Of a stretch of DNA of 64,000 nucleotides, positions 52,183 through 63,651 are shown piece by piece. Source of the DNA: Primulina eburnea (lineage: Eukaryota > Streptophyta > Magnoliopsida > Lamiales > Gesneriaceae). The notes beneath the pieces are model-generated. The model made no database searches and had not been told where the DNA came from. It was given only the letters and a program-made list of their open reading frames with translations. Position 1 is the first letter of the stretch. Each line of letters begins with the position of its first letter. Location: NCBI RefSeq assembly GCF_022965805.1, contig NC_133108.1:41734051-41798050 (forward strand), written 5' to 3'. Made by a program: the position numbers and the translations under genes.

Positions 52183-52665
52183 TGATGGGTACAATCCCAA
52201 TATAATTATTTAATCCGACTCGATTAATTATTTGTTGGATTAACAAGAGTAAGTCCAATTTAATAAGCCTAATTCAATTAATTATTCGTGTAGTTTAACA
52301 TTATTGATGTCAAGAATTTGGATGATACTTGCGAGAGCCCAAACCCTAAACACTCTTAAAAATTTATAAATAGAGGAACTCTCACACAATTTGGGGATAT
52401 CATTTTTTATAGAAGTTCTTTAGTTCTCTGAGTTTTCTTTTAATTGCTTACTGACTTGAGCGTCAGAGTGTCTATGTTGGAAGCTCTCCAGACGCCCACT
52501 TAACGAGTCGTGACGCAAGTGACGTCCCACAAATTAACTGTATATTTGCTACGTGGATCTGTTTACTAGTCAAGTGAGCTCATTTATCGATCAAATGGAC
52601 AAATTTGCTAACTAGTCGGATCAGACTTTCACAATATATGTGACTCGTTAATTTTGGTTGCATCA
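52183..52665 (+). mobile_element. Solo LTR, plus orientation
   Basis: 483 bp from TGATGGGTACAATCCC to GGTTGCATCA. It is flanked by a perfect 5-bp duplication AATTT (52178-52182 and 52666-52670). TATAAATAG at 52365-52373, followed by a CTCACACAA segment, marks a likely LTR promoter. It is homologous to, but diverged from, the inverted copy at 49148-49625. Confidence 0.9.
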
Positions 52666-52670
52666 AATTT

Positions 52671-53646
52671 AATTTAATTTATACGGCCAAAGATTAAAAT
52701 AATGAATATATTTATGAAGAATGAAGCTTTTTCTTTCAATCAATCATTTCAATTTATCAATGATAAAGTATGAACCTCGAAAGAAGTGATACGCTATAAA
52801 AGCTACTCTTTGTTTGGCGGATAGAGAAAGTATAGGCAACCCAAAACTTAGCTCTACGTACAATTTATCGCACGTCATTGAATTCTCTCATTTTAACTTT
52901 TTAAAAAATAAAACTTTTAGATTAATAATCGGTAGTTGTCTAACTTGGAAATTATATACATGAACTTAGAGAACTTTCATCTTTTCAATTAGTTTTCAAA
53001 ATTGAGTTAGATTTAAATATCAATTTTAATAAGGTCTCGGAGTCAGGTTTCTAACAAGTTTCATCATTATGTGTTGGTTTAGTCATAGTTAAATCATCTG
53101 TCTTGGCTTAAACTTCATATTTTAGATATTCATTCTTATACGTGAGGAGTAAGTAGTTATCTCAAATTGGTTGGTTAAATTATTCGGAGATTACATGTAA
53201 GGATTTGAACAATCATCTTCCTTTAAAATTAGCTTTCGAGATTGAATTAAGTTCATATATCTAATTAACTTCAAATGTCAATTTTACCAATATAATTTCA
53301 TCCCTTTATATAAATAAATTCATTTGCCTTATTTATTGTTATTTATAGACCACATAAAGTGCAAATAATACGACAAAATTAATTTCACCCCATAAGCATA
53401 AATAAAAATAATTAATTATATTTATGGGATTTATATTCAATTTTACCATATTCATAGCTGCATATTATCGTCCGCTAATCCGGAGAGTACATAACAGTTA
53501 TTATATATTACAAACAGTGAAAATTATTATAAATATATTATATTCAATTAATTTTTTTTATCCAAATCTCCTTATTAAAGTTTTAAATATAATATTACAA
53601 CACAATTTATTTGGTCTTAAAATCTTTTTAAAGTTGGCCACTCAAA

Positions 53647-53698
<52 letters not shown>

Positions 53699-54585
53699 TA
53701 AATTAGGGCATCCGATATAATTTTCAAAAACTTGAAAACATGACTCTTCTGAAGTTTTAACAGCTAAAGTTATATAATTTTGGAAGTTACGAAAATACGA
53801 ATCCTTGTGATAAAAAGTCACGAAATTATTTTTCCCGACATGAAATAATTTCGAATGTGATTTTTTAATAATATAATATCGACTGAATTTGTCCACATTC
53901 CACGCCCAATTTTTTTTGAAAAAATCCGAACTAATAATAATCAATAGAATCGAAAGAGTTTTTATTTATTTTGATATCACTTTGCTGTAATTAATTATTT
54001 ACAATATTGAATTATGAATCCGATTCAAATAATTGATGACATTAAATTGAAAATTCCCAAAAGTGAAATTAATTGTTTGTATTTTTTGTGTTCGGAAAGT
54101 AATAAAAATATGTAGTATTAAATTGCTATAATTGGAAACGTATGTCACAATTACAAAAGCACAAAAATAGTTTGTTATCAAAATTAGAAGTTTGAAATAG
54201 AAATAAATTTTACAATATAGTTTAAAAAAATTAAACATTCTATCCAATTCCAAGTTGAACGGTCGGACAAGAAATAATATTATTACGTACCAAACATGAG
54301 TACATATGAAATAAAGATAAATTAAAGTACCTCATACCTAATTTATTAAATTTCAGGTTACAACTTGTCGAATGATTTGATATAAGAAGGAAAAAAAATA
54401 ATTAAACATGTGTATAATGGTATTATCATTTATAGAAAACTTAATGTCAGATGTCAACAAAATTTTGCCAAATCTTTATTCTTAACCAAAACACGACTGT
54501 ATAATAATAAACTCTAATGGCAAGTAAATTTGTATCAAAAATTTGTTCTGTAAACTGGGAAAAATTATGTATAATTATATCTAAT
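52671..54585. other. Intergenic with TA array
   Basis: AT-rich, no gene seen. The open frames at 53424-53944 are carried by the (TA)n array at about 53651-53693 and are not credible proteins. Confidence 0.45.
53651..53693. repeat. (TA)n microsatellite
   Basis: About 43 bp of pure TA/AT. Confidence 0.9.
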
Positions 54586-54755
54586 GAGTAGGTCTTTCGT
54601 GAGACGGTCTCACGAATCTTTATCTGTGAGACGGTCAGTCCTACCGATATTCATAATAAAAAGTAATAATCTTAGCATAACAAGTAATACTTTTTATGGA
54701 AGACCCAAATAAGATATCTGTCGACCCATAAGACCGTCTCAAACAAATTTTTGTC
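54586..54755 (-). mobile_element. GTGAGAC-family Mutator-like MITE, BELL upstream copy
   Basis: 170 bp from GAGTAGGTCTTTCGTGAGAC to CAAATTTTTGTC. The flanking 9-mers ATATCTAAT and ATATTCAAT match at 7 of 9. It ends about 660 bp before the BELL start codon, and the putative 5' leader begins shortly after it. Confidence 0.85.
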
Positions 54756-55056
54756 ATATTCAATTGTCAACTATTTGTTCTATCTTAAAAATCCTAATGT
54801 ATTTATGTAGACATTAGTATTGGACACACTTCAAGAGTGATAAATAATAAATAAATATTTAAGTAATGGAAGTAATCACTATATATATATTTTTATAAAA
54901 TGTGAAATAAATTATAATATGAAATATTATAATTTAAAATAGAAGAGCGTTCATTAATAGAGACTGAATCTGCTGCATTCATGAGTGAGTGAAAGGCAGT
55001 GTCTCTCTCCCACACTCACACACACAGAGTCTCAGACAGAGAAACTGATACAAAAG

Positions 55057-55143
55057 ATGCAGTACTTTCACTATTCAACGTCGGAACTGTGTGGATTTTG
55101 TCTGCTAATAATCCTGTGCCAGGAAGAAAGGAAAAATAGATAG
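55057..55143 (+). promoter_or_regulatory. Upstream ORF in BELL leader (28 codons)
   Basis: ATG at 55057 in AAAAGATGC opens a 28-residue frame that begins MQYFHYSTSELCG and ends at TAG 55141-55143, about 270 bp before the main ATG. A four-codon ATG..TGA also occurs at about 54979, and a further short ATG frame at about 55173. If these lie in the transcript, as the CT/CA-rich leader-like sequence suggests, they should dampen translation of the homeodomain protein. Confidence 0.5.
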
Positions 55144-55416
55144 ATCAAACATCACTCTCTCCCATATAATAATATGTATATATATTTCTTTTCTTTTGAG
55201 TTTCAGAAAAATAAATAAAGCTAAAGAAAAGATATAGAAACACGCACAGCCTTTGCTTCTATCTTCTCTTTCACTGTTGCTCGCCTTTTTCATCTCTTTA
55301 AACTCCATCTTTTTTCCTACGATAATCTATTTTCTTTTCCTTTCCTTTTCCACACTCCATATTATTACTACAGAAAGATTCCTATCTAGCAACAGTACTT
55401 AAGAGTACTACCGCTT

Positions 55417-58400
55417 ATGGCTGAAGGATTTGAGCCTTATCATGTCCCACAACAAAGCAGAAGAGATAAGCTGAGAGTAAATCCACAAGGGTGCGTAGAT
55501 AGCCATCTTTTAGCGTGCGCGCCTCTGGTCGTCCCACTCTACGATCCATCGCTCATCTCTGCGGATTTGATCAGCTGTGCTGCTAACCAGCACCACCGGC
55601 AAGGTTTCGATCTTCAGGCCAGCGGTGCCAGCGCCGGTGCTAAAGAAGAGGGTGTGAATTTGATGAGTTATGTGGGCGGAATGAATATTATCAGTGGTGC
55701 AGCGGCGGCTGCTGCTTCGTCTTCTTCAGCCTCAACGAATCATATGCTTGTAGATCCGCAGCTGTCTGTGCAGATAAACCCTAGCACTATTCATGATATC
55801 AATGGCGGCCCTTTTGTCTACCCACACGTCAATTATAGGCCAGTTCTTGATCAGTCTTTTCATGGAAATGAAGTGGTGGTGTATACCCGTGAGCCCAATA
55901 GTAACTGCGCAGCAGCAGCAAGTGGTCAAAGCTTGTCTTTGTCGTTATCTTCGAACCATAATAATAATCTCCCACTGGAGCTGAATCTGCAGAGATATGA
56001 CTCTACGATGTTGGGTAACAGCAAGGTGGGTGGAGGGTATTTTGTTACTGGAAATGGTGGTTCTTCAACACAATTGTCTAGAAGTTCAGTGCCTTTGGGT
56101 CCCTTTACTGGTTATGCTTCAGTGTTGAAAGGATCAAGATTCTTGAAGCCTGCGCATCAGTTGCTGGAGGAGCTTTGTGATGTGGGTAGGGGGATTTTCG
56201 CGGATAAAATCGCGGTTGATTCATCTTTGCTGGAACCGCCATTGGAAAGCTTGAGTGGAAATGGAGTTGATGATAACTCTTCACTGAATTGCAGTGATGG
56301 GGGTGAACAAACTAGGAACAAATCAAGATTACTTTCAATGCTTGATGAGGTATTTATCATAACTATGTTCTTTTTTAAATTATTTTCTTATTAAATTTTA
56401 GCTTTGATGTATCTATTTTCTGGTCTTTTCAGGTTATCCTAGACACTGTGTCTAAATATAACCAAGTTTAGTTAGGCTTTTTCAAGGGCCTTAACACCAT
56501 TGTGTACAAGTATGAATTAGTGGCCAGGAAAAATAATTTAACTTTGATTATGTGTCACAGAAATTATCTTTAGTGCTTGATATCTGAAATATAAACAGTA
56601 CAGATTCCGACATCATGCATAGTTTGGGAAAGTTATGGATGTGAACAAAGATTAGGACAGCAAAGTGTCAGAAAACCCAAGAGCATTGGCTGAGCCATAA
56701 TTTTCGTTTAGGGACTAAATTATCTTTATGTATATAGATGAATCTAGAAATATTTAAAAATGGGAGCAGACGATATTGTTGATAATATTTACCAAGATTG
56801 TAAAGATATCGAAGGAATAATTGAATTGAATTAAAAGCGTTTAAGGCCTTAAGCCTGTTTAATATTTTAAATCATTCTTAAAACATTTGAATTATAAGCT
56901 GAAGACACGATAATAATACTACGGTTTGGTGATGTTGTGCCCCTTATCTTTAAATTTTTCGAAGTGGAGAATATGATTCTGTCTGTTTAGCATATTTGTA
57001 GTACTTATAAGCAATACATTCTTTAACATTAAAAAGTTATTTATCCTAAGTACTCTGATAGATTTCCTCATAGAACATGATGTATCTTATGATTTACATA
57101 CTTTAAACATGATGTATCTTATGATTTACATACTTTAACCAATTTACTTGTAAATTCATTAGGTTTATAAAAGGTACAAGCAATATTACCAGCAAATGCA
57201 TGCGGTTTTCACTTCATTTGAATCTGTTGCCGGATTAAGCAGTGCTGCTCCATTTGCAAGTTTGGCTATAAAGGCTATGGCCAAACATTTCAAGTGTTTG
57301 AAAAATGCCATAATGGATCAGTTGCATTTCGCCAATAAATCACAAGGCAAAGCGAATAATGATAGAGATGAAACTCAAAGATTTGAAAATTTGGGAAGGG
57401 GGACGTTTGGCCAACGGCCATTTCATAGTTCGGGATTCGTGGATCAACCAGTATGGCGACCACAACGTGGGCTTCCTGAGCGTGCTGTCACGGTCCTTAG
57501 GGCCTGGTTGTTCGAGCACTTCCTGCACCCGTAAGAATTGCTCGTGCATTAAAAATCGCACCACAACCTCAATTTTTTTGCGGCTTATTATGTTCATTTA
57601 CATTTTTCTTATGCATATCGTGTTTCTCTTACATACTGATCGATTTTGTTACTAAAATAGTTATCCAACTGACACGGACAAACTAATGTTAGCAAAACAG
57701 ACAGGTCTCTCGAGGAATCAAGTACGATTCTTTAATTTCCCTTGCTATCAATTTCTATTTATATTTATATATGCTGTAGCTAGCTCTAGCGCTTGCTAGC
57801 AATTTGTCTTGAGTAACAATGTGTGTGAAACAATTTTTAAAGGCTAGAAGTTTAATTAGAGTGGGGATGGGAAACATAATTATATTCTTTATGTAAGTAT
57901 TTAATTTTTTTATAAATCTATATGAAACTTGAAGGGGGAAGAGTGCAATTACCCAAGTCAATCCTCCCTAAATTCCCTATTGCATGAAACTCAAGAACTT
58001 TTTCTTTTACCTTTGCCTGATGAGTGACGTGTCCTTAAGACGGGAATGCTACGTGTTGCCGTGTCTCAGGTCTCGAACTGGTTTATCAATGCAAGAGTAA
58101 GGCTTTGGAAGCCAATGGTGGAGGAGATACACATGCTCGAAACTCGTCAGGGTCAAAAGGCTTCACAATGTGACGATCATCTACCAACAAGTTGTTCTAT
58201 TGAGTGTGAGAACACTTCCTCCTCCATGCAAAGAAACGTGGAGTTTTCGTTGAAACGAACTCGAAATGACTTAACTGAAGCTCCTACTGGAGTTGAAGGA
58301 TCAATGAATTTGCCGTTCAACAAGCTGTCGCATAATCCTTACTTGGGTGTCGGTATGAGCAATGTTGGTGGTAGTGGCGGAGTTTCTCTAACTCTTGGCC

Positions 58401-58564
58401 TTCATCAGAATGGTATGGGATTATCAGAGTCGTACCCGATAACCGCAGCTCGACGTTTCGGCCTGGATGCTCCTGGTGAGGAATACGTAGTTGGTGGATT
58501 CGCAGCACATCATCGGCGAATTGGGGGGCAGCTTTTGCATGATTTTCAAGAATCTGGTCATTGA
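55417..58564 (+). CDS. BLH: BEL1-like TALE homeodomain transcription factor, 4 exons
   Basis: The exons are 55417-56349, 57163-57530, 57661-57721 and 58070-58564, giving 618 aa. It is a nuclear transcription factor that pairs with KNOX proteins to control meristem and organ patterning. The SKY region (about 229-256) contains [19 protein letters not shown]. The BELL domain (about 300-375) contains [11 protein letters not shown] and [14 protein letters not shown]. The homeodomain (about 409-471) reads [20 protein letters not shown], with the three-residue loop extension HPYPTD and the recognition helix [21 protein letters not shown] motif [10 protein letters not shown] lies near the C-terminus, followed by GGQLLHDFQ. 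Exons 2-4 split the BELL/homeodomain at the positions usual for the family. The GPFTGYAS start of SKY and the C-terminus resemble the BLH8/BLH9 (PENNYWISE) branch, but the assignment is tentative. Confidence 0.96.
57074..57138. repeat. Short tandem duplication in BELL intron 1
   Basis: ATGATGTATCTTATGATTTA plus CATACTTTAA is repeated twice with a period of about 35 bp, just upstream of the exon 2 acceptor at 57161-57162. Confidence 0.8.
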
Positions 58565-60023
58565 ATTGCCCCCTTCCATCGAAGGTACATTACTACTTGC
58601 ACTTGACATTTATTTGCTTTTTTAATGCGATTCACCCAAATTTCGCATTCGAAATATCTTAAATGCATCTGCTGAACTTTTCATGGACTAAAATCTCATT
58701 GCTAATTAATACCTGAAAGCTTCTTCCGCAAAGTCTCTTTTTTACATGTGCGGATTATATAATGTCTACAAGGCTGATAAATTCCTAAAAGCTTACTCGA
58801 CGTCGATTCTCCTTTACTCGCGGGGATCGACGGTATTATTGTCTTATAGATATCCTTTATCAAAGTATTCAAAGAAGCCAATGGTTTAATCAGCACTGTG
58901 TCGATTCTTCTTTGAACATAACATACAGTGGCTATAACTGGTATTATGCGTAGGAATCAATTACTAATGATGTTTTTACGTCTTCTGACAGGTTTATTTT
59001 CGACATGTGCTGCGACATAATGTTTGTATTATTGTTAAATTTGGAGGACAGGTGATATTTTGAAGTGCAAATAAGTGACTGCTATTACTAATTAATGCTA
59101 AAGGATTCGTTACTTTTGTTGGCCTTTTATGTTATATTTTGGCCGATTTATTATGTGTATATATATTTATGTGATGCCAAAATTTGGGCTACCTGATTAG
59201 AGAAAATTCGGGTAGTAGTTTGCGGAGATCCGAATGATTGATTAATACTTATAACCAGATAACAAACTTCGTGGGATGTTACTTGTATTACCAAGCCGAA
59301 GCCAAAATCAATGGAATACATTTCTGCTCGATAAATAATCTATAAAACTAGAGCATTTGACTAGCGATAAGATAGCATAGCTTATACGGGAATTGTTAGA
59401 ACATTGTATCTTTATATGTTTTTGGAGAGTTTTGTCAACTTTGGTTTGTGGAGTCCTGAATTTATGGGCTTTCATGAAGGATCGCAAAAAATATTAAAAA
59501 TAATTGAGCAGAATTTTTTTGGGCGGAATGATTGAATTGAGTTGTACTTTTAACTCGTAAAAATGATTGAAAATTGTACATTTGAAATATTAATTTTTGT
59601 GAATTTATTCCAGCTCAAATAATATTTCATGATTCCTACGTGATTCTATTTATATAACACGACGAGCGTCATCAAGGTCCAAAGTAGCCCAATTTCGTGC
59701 ACAAATCGATTTTCGTAATCAAAACCAGAGAAATTTATTTTTTAATGGTGCAAGAATAAGTTTACGGGAAGCCTTCAAGGCTTTGTTCGATCAATACCTA
59801 CATGACCATCGTTCCAAATTATTATGCAGTCGACATGGGAACAATGTCTACACGAGTGAGATGAAATAAATCGATAACTCTAACCTTAAAAAGTAAGAGC
59901 ATGTTTGATGGTAAGAGAATTGACGTCCTTTTGCTCTCATTTCAATCAAATGTATAAATAGAGAATCAATAACTAAAACTTAATTAAACCGTATTACCTT
60001 TTAAAAAAAGAACAATTGTAAAA
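58565..60023. other. Convergent 3' region between BELL and GLOX
   Basis: 3' untranslated regions of the plus-strand BELL gene and the minus-strand oxidase gene, which converge here. No other gene seen. Confidence 0.5.
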
Positions 60024-61622
60024 TTAAGATACCAATTGGATCCACCTGGCCACACTCGGTACACCTAGGTTCACAGCAAACACCATATAGTACCCTGGCG
60101 GCGCCACCTTACCGTTAGGCGGAGCTGTGCACTCTATCCTATACCTTCCACGGCCTTCCACAGCTGGAGTTTCCACCGTCAGCTTCACCAACCTCTGCCC
60201 TTGAGAAAATGAGTGGGTTGCAAAAGGTGCACTGGCGAAATTAATCTCCATCAGCCCCACCACAGGCAGCTCCACCGCCACCATCACCTCGAACACCTCC
60301 CCGTACTTAATCCTCTCCGGTAACTCAGCCAAAACCGGCCGGATATTCGCCTTATCCGGAGATAAATACTCCGGCGAAAACGCTTCAATCCTTAGTTCCG
60401 TCGGGAACTCCGTATCAAACTTGTAGAAACGATGCGGATTACTGCCAGCGATCAGAATCCTCCCGTCTGGCAACAAGTTCGCCGTCGAGTGATACATTCT
60501 CGGGACCGAAGACGGGTTCAAAGTCATGAACCGGAGTCCTACCGGTTGTTCCGGTCTGTACAGAAGCGGGTACAAACATGGTTCTGAAGCTAGCTCAAAC
60601 CCTTGGGTCCCAGCTTCAGCTCCATTTATAATCATCACATCACCAGTCGGCAAAGTCACCATATCCCCCATAATTCTCCCAAACGGCATATTCTCCATTT
60701 CCCATTCTGGGTCGGGTCCGGTTGCCTCGATCCGCCCGCAACTACCACTTGCCGGACTATCCGTTATTCTCTGCAGATATGCACCGTATTCTGCTCCGCC
60801 ACATACTACAACTGTGGCCGAGGAGTAATCGCCAGTTAATGCAAGCATTACCGACGATCCCGCTGAGGGATAATTTCTCGGACCACCCTCGAGTGCTGGA
60901 TAATTTTTTGTCACACTGTGGGTATTGTAATCAAACAGCACAGCTTTATTGTTTGCAAAAATGAAGAGTTCTCCGGTGGGTAGTAAATGAACGTAGGGAT
61001 AAAGATTATCCATTTGATTATCCTCAACCTCACCCAGAAATGGGAAATTCACGGCACCAATTTCTTTTCTTGGTGGGAAATATTCTACGCTATTCGCAGT
61101 TCTTCCACCGATTATAATTATGGAACCATCGGGTAAGATCTGATTTGTGGCGTACCATCTTCCGTGGTACAGTTCAGTATCCCGCATTTCTTCCCAATCA
61201 CAAATTGTACCCGATTCACAGGGAATAAACTTTCTGATTTTCTTGAATCCGTCTAAGTCACCGCCTGTCTGGAGGAGGCTCCCGTCTGGTAAAAATTGGC
61301 CCGAGGAGCACCACGTGTCTGAGAGAATTGTCAGAGGGAGGAGCGTAAGGGTGTTTAAGTCTAACAGAACCGAGTGCGCGGTGCAGTCTTTTCGGGGCGG
61401 GTTACCCGGAATGGCCCGGCAGAGGTTTTTGGGTAGCGGTGCCCGTGATGGGCCAATGTGGGTACGGTCGAGGAGCACGACCGTGTTAAACCGGGTGACG
61501 GCAGTGTGCATGGAGGAGATACCGGCGTCAGCAATCAGGAGTTCCCACACTCCTGGAAGATCGGCGGCGCGTGTGACCGTGAAGAAAAAAAGTAGGAGAA
61601 GGCGAAGCTTATTGGAAGTCAT
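60024..61622 (-). CDS. GLOX: Glyoxal/galactose oxidase-like copper radical oxidase
   Basis: Intronless, 532 aa. It is a secreted AA5-type oxidase expected to oxidise aldehydes or alcohols in the cell wall with release of hydrogen peroxide. The signal peptide is at about 1-20 (a Leu/Phe run, then TRAAD). A beta-propeller of kelch-like repeats (LPDGSLLQTGG, LPDGSIIIIGG, LPTGDVMIING, LPDGRILIAGS) is followed by a C-terminal Ig-like DUF1929 domain. All copper/radical residues of the family are present: Cys105 (DTWCSSGQF) cross-linked in relatives to Tyr157 (GRWYATN), Tyr377 and His378 (RMYHST), and His470 (FATHSFSQGQR). It should therefore be catalytically active. Length is normal. The start is the ATG before the signal peptide. 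Confidence 0.95.
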   Translation of the reverse strand: MTSNKLRLLLLFFFTVTRAADLPGVWELLIADAGISSMHTAVTRFNTVVLLDRTHIGPSRAPLPKNLCRAIPGNPPRKDCTAHSVLLDLNTLTLLPLTILSDTWCSSGQFLPDGSLLQTGGDLDGFKKIRKFIPCESGTICDWEEMRDTELYHGRWYATNQILPDGSIIIIGGRTANSVEYFPPRKEIGAVNFPFLGEVEDNQMDNLYPYVHLLPTGELFIFANNKAVLFDYNTHSVTKNYPALEGGPRNYPSAGSSVMLALTGDYSSATVVVCGGAEYGAYLQRITDSPASGSCGRIEATGPDPEWEMENMPFGRIMGDMVTLPTGDVMIINGAEAGTQGFELASEPCLYPLLYRPEQPVGLRFMTLNPSSVPRMYHSTANLLPDGRILIAGSNPHRFYKFDTEFPTELRIEAFSPEYLSPDKANIRPVLAELPERIKYGEVFEVMVAVELPVVGLMEINFASAPFATHSFSQGQRLVKLTVETPAVEGRGRYRIECTAPPNGKVAPPGYYMVFAVNLGVPSVARWIQLVS

Positions 61623-61887
61623 AGAGAGTAACGAGGTGACGTTGGGAAGAACAAGACTTGAGTTTCAGTGAGCTGTGCCAAAGCCCACAGTGTGTCAGTG
61701 GTGATAGATAGTGTTGTGACTTCCCAACTACGTTAATTGAATATGATTAAATTGGGATTTGAAAATTTAATTTATTGGACTTTCTTTATCAATAATAAAT
61801 GGATTACTCTAAAATTTGTTAATATCACTCTAGCTAATCTAATTAGTCAATTATTAGGCAAATTTATCTCTACATATATTTTTCTTA

Positions 61888-62047
61888 AAGAAAAAACTTG
61901 TGTGAGACGGTTTCACGGATCGTATTTGTGAGACGGATTTCTTATTTGGGTCACCCATGAAAAAGTATCACTTTTTGTGTTAAGAGTATTATTTTTTATT
62001 GTGAATATGGGTAGGGTTGATCCGTCTCACATATTATGATCCGTGAA
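61888..62047 (+). mobile_element. GTGAGAC-family MITE, right arm truncated
   Basis: The copy begins AAAAAACTTGTGTGAGACGG and runs through the core to CGTCTCACATATTATGATCC. It then stops at GTGAATGGGG without the final GTCTCAC arm. It lies about 265 bp upstream of the oxidase ATG. Confidence 0.8.
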
Positions 62048-63651
62048 TGGGGATTTCCCATCTTGGTTGGTTAATTTGTATATGTGAACATTGATTTCTT
62101 AATAAAATGGATACATTTTGCTGGTCAAAAAAAAAAAATATATCTCAAAGTTTAGTACAGACATAAAAAAGTGAAAAATAAAAAAAATCTCAAAAAGGTT
62201 AAAGTGTCTTGGTTTCTTTAGATGAATAGAAAGGCCCATTTGGGTCTTCTTTTTTACCTACGGTATTGGATAAGGTGATGTGGGAATCTCAAGCACTTTT
62301 CGCTTCACATCTTGGGGAGTAACATTTCTTGAATTTGAACAAAAATTTCGTATCAATCAATCCTACCTATTATTCTATTGTGATTATGAATATAGATAGA
62401 TTGCAATTTTATTCAGATCAATTTGGTCAAGACTAGTTTATAAAATCCGTTTTATTTTTTTTCCAAAATTATTTTTTGTTCGCTCGAGATATATGCAAAT
62501 TCAATTCTGGGACCAACACACACAAAGGTGGTGTGTGTACTTGAATAGAAAGGCAATGGACTTGTTACCAAACTTTAATGTTTGTCAATTGAAATGGGTT
62601 TGTCGGGCTTTTTCCATTTGAGAGAGGGTACAATCAAGGGTAGGGTGCAAAGAAAAACTAGACTCGGCTATTGCAGATGGGAATCACAAGCTATGTATCC
62701 AACTTAGACCATGTTTGCATACGCTGCTCCCAAACAAAGTTATTTTTGGAAAATTTTAAAAGTCCGCGGTTCGTGTATGTTGTGACCGTTCCGTGAAATA
62801 TTCATGGAGATGGAAGTAGTAGGCTTCGCGATGGCCTCCGCAACTGTAACAAGAAGTCATGGATGCATGTCCTAATTTTAAAATATTCAATTGTTCTGTA
62901 TATTTTTTTTCAAAATAATTCAACTTCTGAGACACAAGATATACAAAGTTTCATCGCTCCACGAAGAAACCAACATTCGCAGTTCAGCAACTGCAAAACA
63001 TCCATATCGTTACAGAGCAAACTTGTCAAAAACAACACAGAAGAAGCAGAGTTGGTCCATATTCTAGTCAAAGACTTCTTTTTTACCAGTGACAATACAA
63101 AAGGTTATTGGCTAGTTCCAGATATATGAGTTTGTGTGTGGTGCAAAATCATGGGACAACCTTGAAGCACATAGATACAAAACGATGAGTGCGATATTAC
63201 AGCCAAGAATCGACAAAAACCAGTACACTGTCCCATGGGAAACTTCTTGAAAATAACAAAACATAATTAGCATGAAACAAAGGCTTATAGGAACAAAGAT
63301 TGATCAAACACAACACATGAATACATCTAAATCGGCTAAAATTCAACGAGCCCATTATTACCAACGAGTTACAGGAAGAAAGAAAAGGCGTAGTCGCTAG
63401 CTATACATATATATATAATCGCCATGTTCGAACATATAACCATAGGCAACCTCTCACTATGTGTATGCATCTACCATCCCTCTCACAAAAAAAGGGGTGA
63501 TGCTCTGCTGCTTCAACCACCTTTACTACATCCTGCAAAACATTGTAACAAAACTTTAACGAATCTTGAAATTTCGCATCAAGAATATTTTGTGAAGAAA
63601 ACATACCGTGATAAGTATATTATTCACTTTCCATGAAGATGGGGCTGAATC
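62048..63651. other. GLOX upstream region and right spacer
   Basis: No gene recognised. The last few hundred bases (about 63400-63651) may be the 3' untranslated region of the minus-strand gene that enters from the right. Confidence 0.4.

Noticed and set aside
49148..52665. A complete LTR retrotransposon bounded by the two LTRs
   Set aside because: The LTRs are inverted relative to each other, each has its own flanking duplication, and the spacer has no gag/pol frames.
53424..53944. 98- and 100-codon frames on both strands
   Set aside because: They run through a (TA)n array that encodes alternating Tyr-Ile. Composition shows they are not genes.
60526..61671. Several plus-strand frames of 78-174 codons
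   Set aside because: They are shadows of the minus-strand oxidase gene, which has clear domains and active-site residues.
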